NCBI GenBank assembly: GCA_950106755.1
Contig: OX467091.1
Location: 12,727,538-12,791,537 of the forward strand
Reading direction: 5' to 3'
Source: Climacium dendroides
Taxonomy: Eukaryota; Streptophyta; Bryopsida; Hypnales; Climaciaceae
Length of the DNA stretch: 64,000 nt
A program made the position numbers and the translations under genes. A model generated the notes under the pieces. It did no database searches. It saw only the letters and a program-made list of their open reading frames with translations, and was not told where the DNA came from. Below are positions 32,364 to 44,780 of this stretch, piece by piece (position 1 is the first letter of the stretch; each line of letters opens with the position of its first letter).

Positions 32364-35300
32364 ATGGGGTGGCGTTACAAGGCTGGATTAGTTTTGATCA
32401 GTTCCGTCGTTCTGATATGGGTCACCTCAGCTGAGGTTACACAGGTTGGTTTGTTGGCCACGCTCCTCTTTCGTCAGTTGAGACTGCTGAGGTTTTTCTA
32501 AGAACAGGTTAAAATTATGCTTCAGGTTGTCCCCTGCATCCTCTCGTCTACGCGGAAGACCGTTGCAAATTCTCTCCCACAATGTGTTGAAAGCATTATC
32601 ACGCACTCTCCTCAAAATGCCCTAGGATTTCTGGTAGAATAGCTGACTCTAGGCCATTTACAAAAACCAACGGTCAGTGTGATCCCATGGGGGACCCTTT
32701 TCGATTTTTTGTTTATTCAATCAGAAGTAGAACGGGCTTGCCGGGCTTAATACAAACCCTAATCTCTGTACTCCGTGGGGTTTGTGATTTATGGAGGGTC
32801 TTATGTTCTACATGCTAGTCCCCCCTAAAACTCTCCTTAGATCTGGCATATATACAATTCTTTTCTTTTATCACTACCACTTTAATTTCAATGTAATTCT
32901 TAGAGTACTTGATTTCTCTCTGAATCTCATTTTACATTCCAGGGCAAGGATTATTATGAGAAGTAATCGAGGAACAGTTCTATTTAGTCTAAAGCTCCTA
33001 ATTATACTTTTTATTGTCCAAGTTGGTATTGTTGGAAATCCTCTGTTTAGGTGGTGAGATGCACTTGGGAATCATGTGAATCCCTCAGTTATCTTTTGCC
33101 ATAAGTTTTGATACTCATTTTGGCACTCTTAAAAGGTGTATCGTGATGGGATGACGGATCAAACAGAATTACACCAGAAATTTGCTAAGTGGAACTAGTT
33201 TGATCAGGGTATTCACAGACAGTCATTTGAGAACATGTTCAATTTCTTGTCATTAGTTGTTCGAGCGGTGGTACATTTCTGGTTTCGTTCTGGAGTAAAC
33301 TGTTTCCTTTGTGGTACTAAATTAAGAACGGTGGTAACGTGGCAGAGCATATTTGAAGCCTACAAGCATCCCTTTGTACTCACGTACTTAGGAGCTTCGT
33401 TATTAGTCATCTACCTACCAGTGTCGTGCTTGAAGGACTATATCTACGCGTACTACCAAAGTAAACATAGGTCGAAATCCAGGAACTCAGCTGACCAGGC
33501 CATCAAACTATCTACCTTGCCGTTGTCGCCCGGGCGGGCAAATGGGGTGGTCAAATCGTCTTCCTTGCCGGGGTCTCCCATGCGGGTTAATGGTGTGCAC
33601 AAGAGCTCCGAGGTGGACCTGGAGAAGATGATCCTGATGAAGGAGATCAACTCTCAGTCTTCTGACCCAGAGTCTGATCACCCGTTTTTGCACAAGACTA
33701 GCAGTTTAGAGGATCTGAAGGACTCCATCGTTCTTACAACATGGGAAATTGCCAAGATCAGTATGATCATGGCTCCTCTGTGGCTTTTGACCGAGGTATG
33801 CAATTTTCGAAACCTCAAATCTATGAATCAGAGTTGTGGATGGACACAAATTCCCGGTAGAGGACACTACTTGCGTCACTTTAAGCATTTTATCCAATAT
33901 GTAGGAGAGTGATTATTGGGAGAGCAGTCTGGAGCTGCGGAGAGATCACTTTGGGTTAAGTGCCAAATCCGCTGAGATCTATTTTCATCACTATGTACGA
34001 ACATCTTATGCAATTTCAAGTGTGAGGATGTAGACCACTATTAGTGACAATAGAGAGTCCTATTTCCATTCAAAGATCAACGGCCATAGACGTTTAGCCA
34101 AGTCATGCTTACATCCCACTTGCTAACGGAAGGTCAGTCAGGTGTATGAATAGACAACTTGTTGTTGGTAACAGGCGTCGGTATAGGAGACTGGATCAGG
34201 TCCCTAATAGCTTTAGTATCATCTACCTTAAAGGTGTTGAACGTTGTGCTTGCGCAATAGATCTGAAAGACTCTTGTTGCGTTCGTGATGTGCTAAAACG
34301 GGCAGTACCTCTGTGTTGTTGCAGTACTTATCAAATGCTGCATTGGCACTTACAAGTGTGGCCAGCACAACGATTTTGTCATCAACAGCAGGACTGTTTA
34401 CTCTCTTATTCGGAGTGCTTCTGGGTCAGGATTCTCTCAACCTGGCAAAGGTTGTGGCAGTTTTAGTCAGCATTACTGGGGTGGCCATGACTACTTTGGG
34501 CAAGACTTGGTCCACTAACGATACCAGTGATTCTTTGAATGAGTAAGTTGCGATCTTATCTTAGGTATTACTTTTCAGTACCCTTGGTTTGGGCTTTACA
34601 ATGACAGGCTACGATTTCTAGAGGAAGTTCTATATCTAAAATTTGAGTCCCGTCCCTTTTTAGTTGTCGGTTGATATGTTTTTCTCTTAGCACACGTAGA
34701 AAGTTAGGGGTTATATATTTATTTGATGTTATGGATCCTGCTAAAGTTATTGGTTTATAATCCTTGATCATTTCCTTTTGCACGAACAAAGAGTAACAAG
34801 GCACTGCAGTGGTTTGTGACAGTCTTGATCAACATTCTTTGGCAGGAGATTTCCTAGGCCTTCTGTCAGCTGTAATGTACGGTCTTTTTACAGGTATGTG
34901 TTCAGTGACCGCTCTTATCTAGCTTGAGATGAACTGTGATAGCTTGGAAAATATTTTCAATCTAAGATATTTTTCCCGTCAATCTTTGTCTTTTGCAGTG
35001 ATGTTGAAGAAGTATGGAGGAGAAGAGGGCCACGGTGTTGACATGCAAAAATTGTTTGGCTTCATCGGACTCTTCACACTCTTTGGCGCCTGGTGGCTAA
35101 GTAAGTATACGATAATCTACATCTTCTATATTATTGGCTTAAGATTTTGAGGTATCGAATCCTTTAGCGCCTCAGGTCTGAGCCATTGTTGGTGATGTAT
35201 ATCTTCTCAGTCTCTGCATTATTCCCTTAAGATGCTATGAAATAAAATGTCTATAATTGTTATGGTTGTTTGCCGATGTGTAAAGCGTTTGGGATTGTTG

Positions 35301-36005
35301 GGTGTCTAGTTTGGCCTCTGCACTTGATGGGGCTGGAACCTGCGTTCAGTGTACCAACCTCCTTGAAAGTAGATGAGGTTGTTCTGGCGAATGGCTTGGT
35401 TGGGAGCGTTCTGTCAGATTATTTCTGGTAAAATTCTTCTCTCTTGTCACATTTGGCCTTAATTGCTGACATTCTTTTCTTTTTGTAGTAAGGATTGTTT
35501 TCCAGAATACTGATGAATGCACAATTGCGTACCAATTGGTGAAACAACAGATTATTTCTATGGCTGAAAAAGTTTCTGAGATTAATTTGAGGTCTTGGTA
35601 AACATGCAGGGCCATGTCTGTTGTGTGGACGAATCCTTTGGTTGCCACACTCGGCATGTCGTTGACCATCCCACTAGCAATGTTGGCTGACATGTTAGTG
35701 CATGGACGCCACTATTCCTTCATCTACATACTTGGTTCTGCTCAGGTACGGCTTATAGCTGCTCTGCTTTGCTTCTACGATAGTGAGACTTCCAGTTAAG
35801 AACAACTTTTGCTCTTGCATCTCATGCTAGTTTGCAAGGCTTATTCACACTATTTGAATCACTGTTATTCTACTTCTATATAGAGTAGATTGTTATGAGA
35901 ACTTTCAAGAGTTATACCTTACCATTATTTTTACTCCTGCAGGTTTTTGCAGGGTTTGTGATAGCTAATCTCACAGAACGATTCTCCCAGAAGTTGGGAG
36001 TGTAA
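32364..36005 (+). CDS. EamA/DMT-superfamily membrane transporter (SLC35F5 / YML018C-like)
   Basis: Eight exons: 32364-32444, 33346-33795, 34325-34542, 34823-34893, 34999-35100, 35310-35427, 35610-35745 and 35943-36005. All joins keep frame and use GT-AG sites, giving 412 residues. It starts [13 protein letters not shown] and matches the plant EamA-like family related to yeast YML018C and human SLC35F5. Hydrophobic segments at about residues 7-23 and 37-57 come before a polar, Ser-rich loop (to about 150), followed by the rest of a multi-span transporter with [20 protein letters not shown] and [17 protein letters not shown]. It probably sits in an endomembrane or the vacuolar membrane; the substrate is unknown. 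The exon 4 start (after GTGACAG) is the acceptor that keeps frame; a nearer AG would shift it. Confidence 0.93.
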
Positions 36006-37790
36006 AGTAGTTGGATCCCATTCCAATACGATTCATTCTTTATAAAGTGCAATAAGTTCTCCTCAGACAACAATATCTGAAAGGTGTTTATCAGGTACAG
36101 GGTTGACGTATATCCTGTTCATTTATCAACACCATTGCAGCTACCCTCGTTTTACGTATGCAATTCAGGTGTTCTTCTCTTCCAGCCTACTGTGACGAGG
36201 AAGATCTGCAGTGTTCCCATGCCAAGGCTGTCTGCCAGCAGAATCTCTCTAACTTGTTAAGAAGAGATTTTACTACTACTGGCTTTTTGATAAGAGTTGA
36301 TTGGGAGGTTTATGATGATTCTTCAATCTGTTTTGTACCACTAATGATATATCAGGAAGTAATATTATTCAAGTTGTACAAACTTTCAGGTATTTCTGAA
36401 TCACTGTGTCCGGTTATGTGGCGAAGTGTGGCTTGTGGGTATGCAACTCTCAGTTTTCACACATGAGACCGTATCGATGGATAAATTGTTGCAGAGTCCT
36501 GAAATGACTAACCCACTTATTGCCACACTGGAATGAAAGTAATGTGACTGAGCTGAGCTGGAAGTAATCATTACCGTCTTGAGGAGCTGCTTCAACACCT
36601 TCAGAAAAGAAATTTTGATTATTTTTGTGCAAAATCTTGAGCTAACCTCATGTGCGTATTCAGCTAATTTTGGCGAGTGTATTTACTACTCTAGAATGTT
36701 ATGCTGGAGGTACCAAAAACTACAAGAAGGCAAGTGCTAGCCTCTTCCATGAAGTATGATCACTTCTGCCCTGAAATATTTAGATAATTACAGATGCTCA
36801 TTGCATATCATTCAAGTGAAGAACCCTAAAATTAGGGTACAGATTCTCCAAATCTACCATTGCAACTTTGACCATTTATAACTTTTGCATGCCATTTTAA
36901 GTGCAATGTGGGGGCTTTGCTTGAGATTTGGCAATAATTTGCCAATATTGTATGAGACTCAAAATTGAGACCTCACAAACACAAAAAATTGACTTTGAGA
37001 ATTTTTTTCTCAATTCAAATGATCCTACCTTATGGGTCTCCATCTATAGGAGAAGAGTTCTCACAACTACCAAAATGTGATATGAAAAATATCAAAACCT
37101 ATTAAGTTATAATCAAGAATAACCTTAAATCATCTTCAATGCAAAATGCATAGAAAGGCACCAACAATATGTTGCTAACAAAACCTCAATGGTTGCATTC
37201 CAATACAACCACTATATATGCATCACCACTTTTTCTCTCATCAAATTTTTGCTCAATATTTGAACAACCTTCCGAGAGAGATCAAAGTGCCTCCTATTTT
37301 TCGGGGGCGTGTAGGCTTTGAAAATTCTAAAGACTGATCGCAACTTGTGCACACCTAAGTGCATCAAATGACTCATGATTGAGAGAAGGTTGCTTCATCT
37401 CCCTCTTTGTATGGTTTCTTGTCCACCCTTCTTAGGATTCCGATGTGATGGTAGGAGAATTGTCACAAACTCTATCCACGAACTTGTTGAAGGGCAAAGG
37501 GAATGCACTTGTGGGTGTGAAGTGCAAAAGATGTCCCTATTTTGAATACTGAGAGATTCCAGGTCCAGTCACAAAACCTACACGCACCTTCCAAGTCCGC
37601 ACCGCAGAAGATCAGTATGTACCAAGCTCGCATCTCAGTCTCTTCAGCGAGCTCGTTGCCAGGCTTGTGCGCTGCGTTTGGGGACAAGTACCCCGCTTCC
37701 TGAACTCGCTGAAGGTCTCGGTGACTCCATTCACCAAGCCACCTTCCTGTCTTTGACACCCGCTATTGAGGATGATGCAACATCTCTCCA
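36006..37790. other. Transporter 3' region and gene-free spacer
   Basis: The first few hundred bases are the probable 3' UTR of the transporter. Beyond 36600 it is AT-rich, with a less biased part at 37440-37790 next to the minus-strand gene, probably its 3' UTR. No further gene recognised. Confidence 0.5.
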
Positions 37791-38483
37791 TTACAACCTC
37801 TCAAAATCTTCCTTGAGAATGTCCTCTCCCGTCAAATTCGAATACTTCTTGTGACTCCCTTTCAAAATCCTCCTCACCAACTCTGCATCTCTCCGAGAGG
37901 AGTTTCCAAAGCTGCGTTCCCCAGCAAAGCTTCTCTCGCCACCATCACCATACTCATCGTCATCGCTGTCCACAATCCTGCCGCTGCTCTTCACCTTGAC
38001 TGCAAATCTACGGGGCCACGATACGAGCCTCCCCATACACGACGGCACTCCTACTCGCTCCTTGTTTCGAAAGAATCTCGACTCGGAGAAGCTCCAGCTC
38101 GTGGATCCCCAGCCACCCAGGGACGACTTGGCCTTGGAATCCTCCTCGCCGTCTCGGTTTCTCCGCCACCGCCTTCGGGTGTTCATGATGGAAGGGCCTT
38201 CTTCGGCTTCTGCCTCGGTTTCCCAGGTCTTTGACTTCACCTTACTCGGGGGCGCAACAAAAGAATCCATGTCTGCTTCTTCTTGTTTCGTCTTCTGCAT
38301 ATTTGGATTTGCTCGCGGCTGATGATGATGATGATGCTTACGATCTTGAGTTGCAGTTGCTGTTGCTGTTGCTGTTGGGTTTATTGATTGTGAGTGAGGA
38401 ATCTCTTTCACGAGGTCTGGTGCGAAGTTTACTGTGCGTCTCGGAGTTTTGTCTGTGGATGATTTGGTGACTGATGCTTTTCC
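37791..38483 (-). CDS. Probable last exon of the unknown minus-strand gene, or a separate gene end
   Basis: An open frame of 230 residues begins directly after an acceptor (GGTGTTGCAG) at 38483 and has no ATG near its start, so it must be spliced to an upstream exon. It starts GKASVTKSSTDKTPRR, has a His/Gln-rich part, an acidic stretch (VDSDDDEYGDGG), and ends GEDILKEDFERL. The acceptor is phase 0. A phase-0 donor that could join it exists near the end of the exon above (CTG then GTTAGA at 38864), three codons before that exon's stop. Composition resembles the upstream exons. I do not recognise a domain. Confidence 0.55.
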   Translation of the reverse strand, partial: GKASVTKSSTDKTPRRTVNFAPDLVKEIPHSQSINPTATATATATQDRKHHHHHQPRANPNMQKTKQEEADMDSFVAPPSKVKSKTWETEAEAEEGPSIMNTRRRWRRNRDGEEDSKAKSSLGGWGSTSWSFSESRFFRNKERVGVPSCMGRLVSWPRRFAVKVKSSGRIVDSDDDEYGDGGERSFAGERSFGNSSRRDAELVRRILKGSHKKYSNLTGEDILKEDFERL

Positions 38484-38855
38484 CTGCAACACCGACCACT
38501 TGTACTGTATTAGAGTTTCACATGCTATGTGGATGCTAAATGGTGAGTGGTGGTTCGTGAATTGATTTAGGGAGGTTTTAAGGGAGGTAACGATGGCGAG
38601 AAGACATCATGACCTACATTTTTTAAAAGTAGGAATATGGTTTGGAAGTTGCGTTGATTGAGTGTCAGTTTTCTATCTTCAGTTCGAGCAGTTAGGGTTT
38701 GGGTGAAAATTTGCAAACCTGCATGCCATGGGGAGATTGCTAATGTCGTAGAACTCTTAGAACTCTTGGTATGAATTTCGAAAACTTTATGATAAAGAGA
38801 GTTCCAACAATGGCGGAAATTTCATAGGCCAAATTGCAAAAAGATTTCGGTGGAA

Positions 38856-41800
38856 CTATCTAACCAGATATGTGGTTTTGTCAAAATTGGGGTTGTCCGC
38901 CTGTGATCCTCCTCTTGTAGGGTTGCGAACTCGAGGTGGATTGTTGTCGTGGAGGCTGCTGGTTACATATGGCACCCATTTCTTTTCAGATGTCGCTCTC
39001 CTCAAACTGTCATTCTTGATCTTGGGACTTTCTCGCTGAGTCTTGGGACTGTCATGCTTGGCCTTGGGACTGTCATGCTTAGTCTTGGGACTGTCAAGCT
39101 TGGTCTTCGGACTTGCTTGCTTGGTCTTGGGACTGTCATGGTTCATCTTGGGACTATCAAGCTTGGTCTTGGGACTGTCATGACGGGTCTTCGGACTTTC
39201 AAGTTCTGTCTTGGGACTGTCACGCTTCGTCTTAAGATTATCGAGCTTGGTCTTGGGGCTGTCATGCTTAGTCCTCGGACTTCCATGCTTAGTCTTTCCA
39301 TCTTTCGACTCTGCCATCTCTTCGCTTGTAGGAGATTGGGTTAAGGAAGGGAACCCGATCCTGCAAACCTCCATTTCCGTTAGTGGACCATGAATAGATC
39401 ATAAGTAAACTGCAAAATTCAAGTTTAGAATGTAGTGAATAGGATAATGTACAACGACTGAAGAATTTGTAATTTTGGAAAGCATTTTCGAGACACAGAT
39501 ACACAATGCATCTCTTGGCTGCAAATGGAGTTTCTAGTCAAAATCTTGTTGGAAATCTGGACAACATTCTTGAATCAAGTGACTGGCAAACTAAAGCGAT
39601 AAATTACCAGTTTTTTCAGATACAGCACCGATGCGAATGCCCTCAAGTCGCGAGAATGGATTTCCTACCTTAGTTGCAGACTACGCAAAGACGGAGCCTC
39701 CTCGGGCACAGGTACAATCTTCGTTGTATCTTTCCATTTGGAATCTGGAGACAAGAGGAACTCCAAATCTTCGGAGTCGTACAAAACCCCGCCATCATGT
39801 ACAAGCCATGGCTCCCACTCATTCGCTTCTTGAAAGAACCCTAATTCGTGTAACGATCCTGCAACCACACTCTCATCCTCATCTGCTTCAGACGAGGATG
39901 AGGATGAGGATGAGGATGCAGATGTTACCCCCATATCCTTGCCAACGCTATATGTGAAAGCTGGAAACGGCTGCTGCAACTGATGCCTGAACTTGGCATG
40001 CATGGGTGACTCCAAGTCTGAAGACTCGTCCTTGTACAAGTACGTGAAAGCTGATGATGTCTGTTGTTGCTTCTGATGATGCTTCTTTCCTGATGCTTCA
40101 GAGTTATCCGAGGTTTCACAAGAGATTTCGTCAGGCTCCTGCGAGAGCACTGACCGAGGCGACTTGCGGAACCCATTCCTGTCAACACATCCCAATTCCC
40201 TCAGAACGCCGTAAGTGGAATAACTCATAATATTATATACTGGGATCATTTCGGACGTGGACAAGATGTATATGCTTCACCGAGATGCCTCGGGTCCAGA
40301 TATACTGAAAGATTGAGAAACCATGAACCTCAAGGCAGAGCAGGGTCACTACTATTCGAATAGTAATTACAAGTCAGAAGCTCAAGCGAAGAGGAGAAAG
40401 GGAACCCTTGCAATATTAATATATAATATTACAATGCAGCTGAAAATTTCAACTTACAGAGAATTTAGCAAATATGACATAAACCACAGTTGAAGAATCA
40501 AAGTTTTGGAGTTTTACAACCCAGTACTTCAAAATTGAAACCCACTACTTTCATAACTTATGTATGTAGCGTTGAAATAATGTGTTAGTGCATTGAAATC
40601 CTGACACGTTTTCAAATGTTCTAATAATGGATATCATTGAAGAACAAAAATGTCACAGGAATGGTTCCTCAACCTAATTTCTTCACGAGAGCCACCACGC
40701 CCTCGGACTGGTTGGAACGAGGGGAACATGTTGTCATCGCTGCTAGAGATGCTCGATTGAAAAGGCTCTTGGTCGTCAGAAAACAACGATGTGGGTGAAA
40801 GACCGCATGTGAAAGAGGACGGGGATGGATAGTCCTGCTCAGAATCGACTTCCACTTTGGATGGAATAACCTTGCATGGTGTATTTGCTGCTCCTCTTCT
40901 TCTCGAACGGACATCCAAGGTTCTTAGATTCGCAAGAGCATCCACGTTGAGTGGTGACTGCTTCTTCAAAACACCGTTCGAGGTAGGGAATCCATACCTG
41001 TGAACCCACCCCAATTCCATTACTACGTCGTGAATAGGACGCCATTAGAGGAGACTGGAAACTTTATACTTGGACTACTCAAAGTTTTTGAAGCCCGAGT
41101 CAAAACTTCAAAACATTCGTAACTAGGACACGGCCCAGATGCAAGACAAAGCTTAGAACAGGAATGGAGCTTAGAGATCTAGAAATAGTTTCATCTTTAA
41201 ACATTAGGTCTTGGTATAGGGTTATTCTCTTTGGACTAGGATGAAGATTTTCCAATAGGATGGATCTGAACTCTCTTGAGCTTAGGACGATGGTTACAGG
41301 ATTGTTCAAATCTTCGTTCAGCTTCTTCTTCAGCCTCAATCTGAAGCAATCCTTATGCGTACAAGGTCGACGTAATATGTATTTTGGAACATTGAATCCC
41401 TTTGAAAATGGGGACAGGTATAACACTCTCCTTTTCAATTCTAATAAGAATAAGAATCACTCAAGCAACTTGAAAGAAGAACGGGAATGGATTGAATGGG
41501 TTCCCTACCTTGCGCTGTCCTGCTCGTCTTGAGATTCCCTCCGTGTCGGTGTTTCCTCGCACTCCCACAGCCGAAACGAAAGCTCCTCTTGAACGAGATC
41601 GTTACCCTTCGGCATTGAATACCGCAAGCCCCTTTCAGGCAACTCTCGTTGCGCACCAGTCATCGCAAGCTTTGGTTGGATCCATGAATACATCGATTCC
41701 AACGACGCAGCCAGCGCCTCCATCTTCTCCATCACCGGACTTGACAGCGATGGCGACAACGACGGCAGCTTCGCCAGATCTGCATCTTCGCCCGACTTCG

Positions 41801-42731
41801 AACTTCTCGGAGGTGCAGCAATCGGTACCCCTTTCAAATCCTGCACCTCTGGTTGCTCAACCCCCAGCTCTTGCGATGAAATCGCACTCTTTGCTTCAGT
41901 TTGCGTAGATGGCAGCTCACTAGGCTCGTCATTCTCTACGCTTTCCAAATGTTGTGACATTCGTGGAAAATCCTCGTCACTAGAGTCGTTCACATTTGCA
42001 TTCTCTGCAATTTCTTCACAAAACTCGGGCGAGACTGAGATGGAATCCCCTGAGTTTGAAGCTTCGCTTGCGTCTTCGTCTTCATCTTCTTCCTCTTCTT
42101 CCTCTTCTGTTGTCGACAATTCCAACGGATGGTGTTCCACTCGAATGGAAATTCCACCGTCAGCGAACACGCTTTCGAACGTCGACGTCCAACTATTTGT
42201 GGCGGTTTTCCTCCTGATTTGCTTGCTAGGGCTGCCAATGCAGAATGGCCACCATTCTTGCTCGAATTCCTGCCGCCCTGAAGCCAAATCTTGCTGCAAC
42301 CAATTCACGGGGGTCTCCTCGGGCACCCATGACGATCGGTGACGAGCCTTGTTTGGAGATTTCGAAAGAAGAGGTGGTAGAGGCTCCATGTAAAGGTCGG
42401 CTGGCAAATCTTCTAGTGAAGGGCGGCGACTTGGCTTCCTGGCAATGCGTTTCAACGTCGCACCATTGTTGCTGCCGTTGCTGTTGTTGCTGTTTTTGCT
42501 GCTGTCGCTGCTGTTGTTGTTGTTAGCATTCTCCATCTTCGTGTGAGTCCCATTTCCATTACCATTGATCATGCGAGAACTCTGTGAGTGGCCATTGCTG
42601 TGCTCCTTCCGTTTTGCCACAGGAAGCTCCGGCGGGTGATACTTCTTCTCTAACGACAGATCCACAAGCTCCAGGTTTCCTGTGGGTCGCCTCGTTTCGA
42701 ACGCCGAGTTGACAAGCTCCAGGAGGTACAT
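38856..42731 (-). CDS. Unknown plant protein with repeated phase-2 exons
   Basis: Four exons on the minus strand: 42731-41509, 40997-40674, 40178-39669 and 39360-38856. All three junctions have the form AG, intron, G (phase 2) and create an Arg codon. If the last exon runs to its stop, the product is 853 residues. The start is the first ATG in the frame (MYLLELVNSAFE); the frame is open above it, so a 5' exon ending near 42822 is possible. The protein is polar and largely disordered: Asn/Ser runs, a Glu/Asp tract, Ser tracts and a Lys/Asp/Ser-Pro repeat. Exons 2-4 each begin with a GF or GFP motif (YGFPTS, NGFRKS, IGFPSL). The conserved-looking part is exon 1 (LVDLSLEKKYHPPELP; EWWPFCIGSPSKQIRR). 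No known domain recognised; possibly a nuclear or cytoskeletal scaffold, but that is a guess. Confidence 0.7.
38995..39300 (-). repeat. 24-bp coding minisatellite (DSPKTKH repeat)
   Basis: About twelve copies of a 24-bp unit encode an eight-residue repeat, roughly K-T-K-(H/L)-D-S-P-K, inside exon 4 of the unknown gene. The frame stays open because 24 divides by three. Each unit offers a Ser-Pro site with nearby lysines, a possible kinase target. Copy number is likely to vary. Confidence 0.88.
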
Positions 42732-44420
42732 CGCACCCGTAAGATATTCATAGAGAGAAACCTTGATGACGACTCGATCTCTCAAAAAAGTAGAGATCGA
42801 AATCTGCCACAGATCTGTAAATTTCTTCGTGATTTCGCCGATTCAGACAATTGGAAGGAATTTTTTTCTAGACTGAGACGATCACTTCGTTACTACTCAC
42901 CGATTTTCAACAATTTCTGCCTACTTCCAAATTCATCAGCACGTCCATTGCACGTCCACGTCTGTGATCGTGTGAAGCTGCTTCGTTCCACACGTCGTCG
43001 ACATTGCATCAACACAAATAAAAACTGATTATCGTTCAAATGGCGAAATCGGAGCAGTTTCAGTCCCCTTGGCAATCTCCACTAAAACTCCTAGTTTTTC
43101 GAGCACTTGAATCTCATAAGTAGAGCGCTTCGAAACACGCCATTTTTTCTCAGCGGATTCGTATGGCTAGGCTTGGCCACCCTTACCGTCTACAAATCCC
43201 TCACAAACTCGAACTCAGGTATCGAAAATCGTATTCCCGTGGCGTGTGTACTAGCCTTACTAATTTTTAGAGCTCTGGGCACTCAAATTCACACTACTTG
43301 CGATCGAAACACGCAATTTTAACGAATTCGACTAACGTCACGATCTACAAATCCCTGACTAACTCAACCTCAAGGATTAAAACCCAACCCAAGGCCTCCG
43401 TAGCTTGAACCAATGTCGCGTTCGCAACGCCAACTCTACCTTACTACTTAGCAATCTGCTTCCCCTGCTGAAATTTTCAGAATGTCTCGCAAGTTTGCTC
43501 TGGTGCCCAAATTGTGTGACTGATGCAAGCTTGTGAAAGTGAGGGAAAGCACTCACTCACTCAAACACAAAAGCGCGTCCTGGTGAGTGTTACGAGGGAG
43601 AACAAGCAAACGGAGAAACTCAAGTTGAATGGGCCGGAAAACAGGGATTTTCCCACAACACAAATTTTGGAATGTAATGTCGCGGGAGTGGCAATCAATA
43701 ACTATTGTTTTGGGTGGGTTTTTTTCTCTATTTCCATTTCCATTTCTGGCACAAAAAGTCACCCAGTCCGTCTGTCTCCAATCTCCATTGTGAAGAATGG
43801 TAAAAAAAAAAAACTGTTGAGCCAGAGATTCAGAAACAAACACTGAAAATGGAGGAAAACCACCGCAAATTACTGGAAAAGAGGGTGGTGGATTCAACTG
43901 CTTCCATGAAAAGGGCGGCATTCAGTCAGTTGCGAATGGAAAATTGATATCTTCTGTGTAAATTTAGCCGGCATTTTCTAAGCAAATGGGTTTGCCACTC
44001 CATGTGGCTGGTTGGCGAGGGTGCAGGGTCGTTGAACGAGTCTTCGCGGCCCCCCCCATGTGGCGCCTTCATCGCCAGGGAAAGAGAAGCAAATTGAAGG
44101 GCGCCCGTGGTAGCTGGAATTGGTGTGATCTAGACTTTGTCTTGTTCTTACCCGTCGTAGACTTTTACTTCAATCAGTTGTTGTTTTTTCATTTATGTGG
44201 GACACTGCGCAAAGCGACGGATCCTTGCAGCTGAGAGTGATGAAGCTCACTGGTTACATTCCGTGGATGAAACATGGAACTGAAGAAGAAGAACTGAACT
44301 GAAGAAGAAGAAGAAAGAGCATGAAAGAGCCTTTGAACGCCTGGCCTGTGGCCGTGGAAATCATCCCTTTTCACACCGTGTGACATCATATACTTCAAAA
44401 AAAATCAAAAGTGCTTATTG
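42732..44420. other. Upstream region of the unknown minus-strand gene
   Basis: Probable 5' UTR, promoter and possible leader intron. Two related segments, 43120-43215 and 43300-43375 (both with GAAACACGC, CTACAAATCCCT and CTCA), look like a diverged duplication. No protein recognised. Confidence 0.45.
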
Positions 44421-44780
44421 GTGGTCAAACTACTATGCATGGTTTTCCCTTTTCACACAAAACTTGGTTGGTGAATAGTCGCACTTCTGTCCTACACAAA
44501 AAGATATTACTACCTTATTATTCATCGGCCGGAAAATGGCTACAGTGTCATTTAACCCTTAAACAACGCCAAAGACGTTTTCATCCGATGAATGACAAAG
44601 AATCTCTCCATGCAGAACAAAAGTGCAACTATTCATCCTCCAAATTTTGTCAAAAAAGGAAACGTCTTCTACAGGAGCTTGTCTCCCAATGGGTGCTTTT
44701 TCATTTTCTTAAGCCAACAATTCACACAGTACCCAAAGAGATGATTTCCCATAATGACCGGATCATCGTTTAAGGTTTGA
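44330..44780 (+). repeat. Dispersed repeat family C, copy 1
   Basis: Shares GTGGCCGTGGAAATCAT, then GTGTGACATCAT, with 50800-50850. Its second half (GAATGACAAAGAAT to CCAACAATTCACACAGTACC) is shared with 60650-61050. No ends or coding frame visible. Confidence 0.6.

Noticed and set aside
37851..38322. Plus-strand frames opposite the orphan exon
   Set aside because: They are antisense shadows of the minus-strand coding frame and show no domain of their own.
42245..42526. Cys-rich plus-strand frame of 93 residues
   Set aside because: It is the complement of the Asn/Ser-rich tract in exon 1 of the unknown gene.
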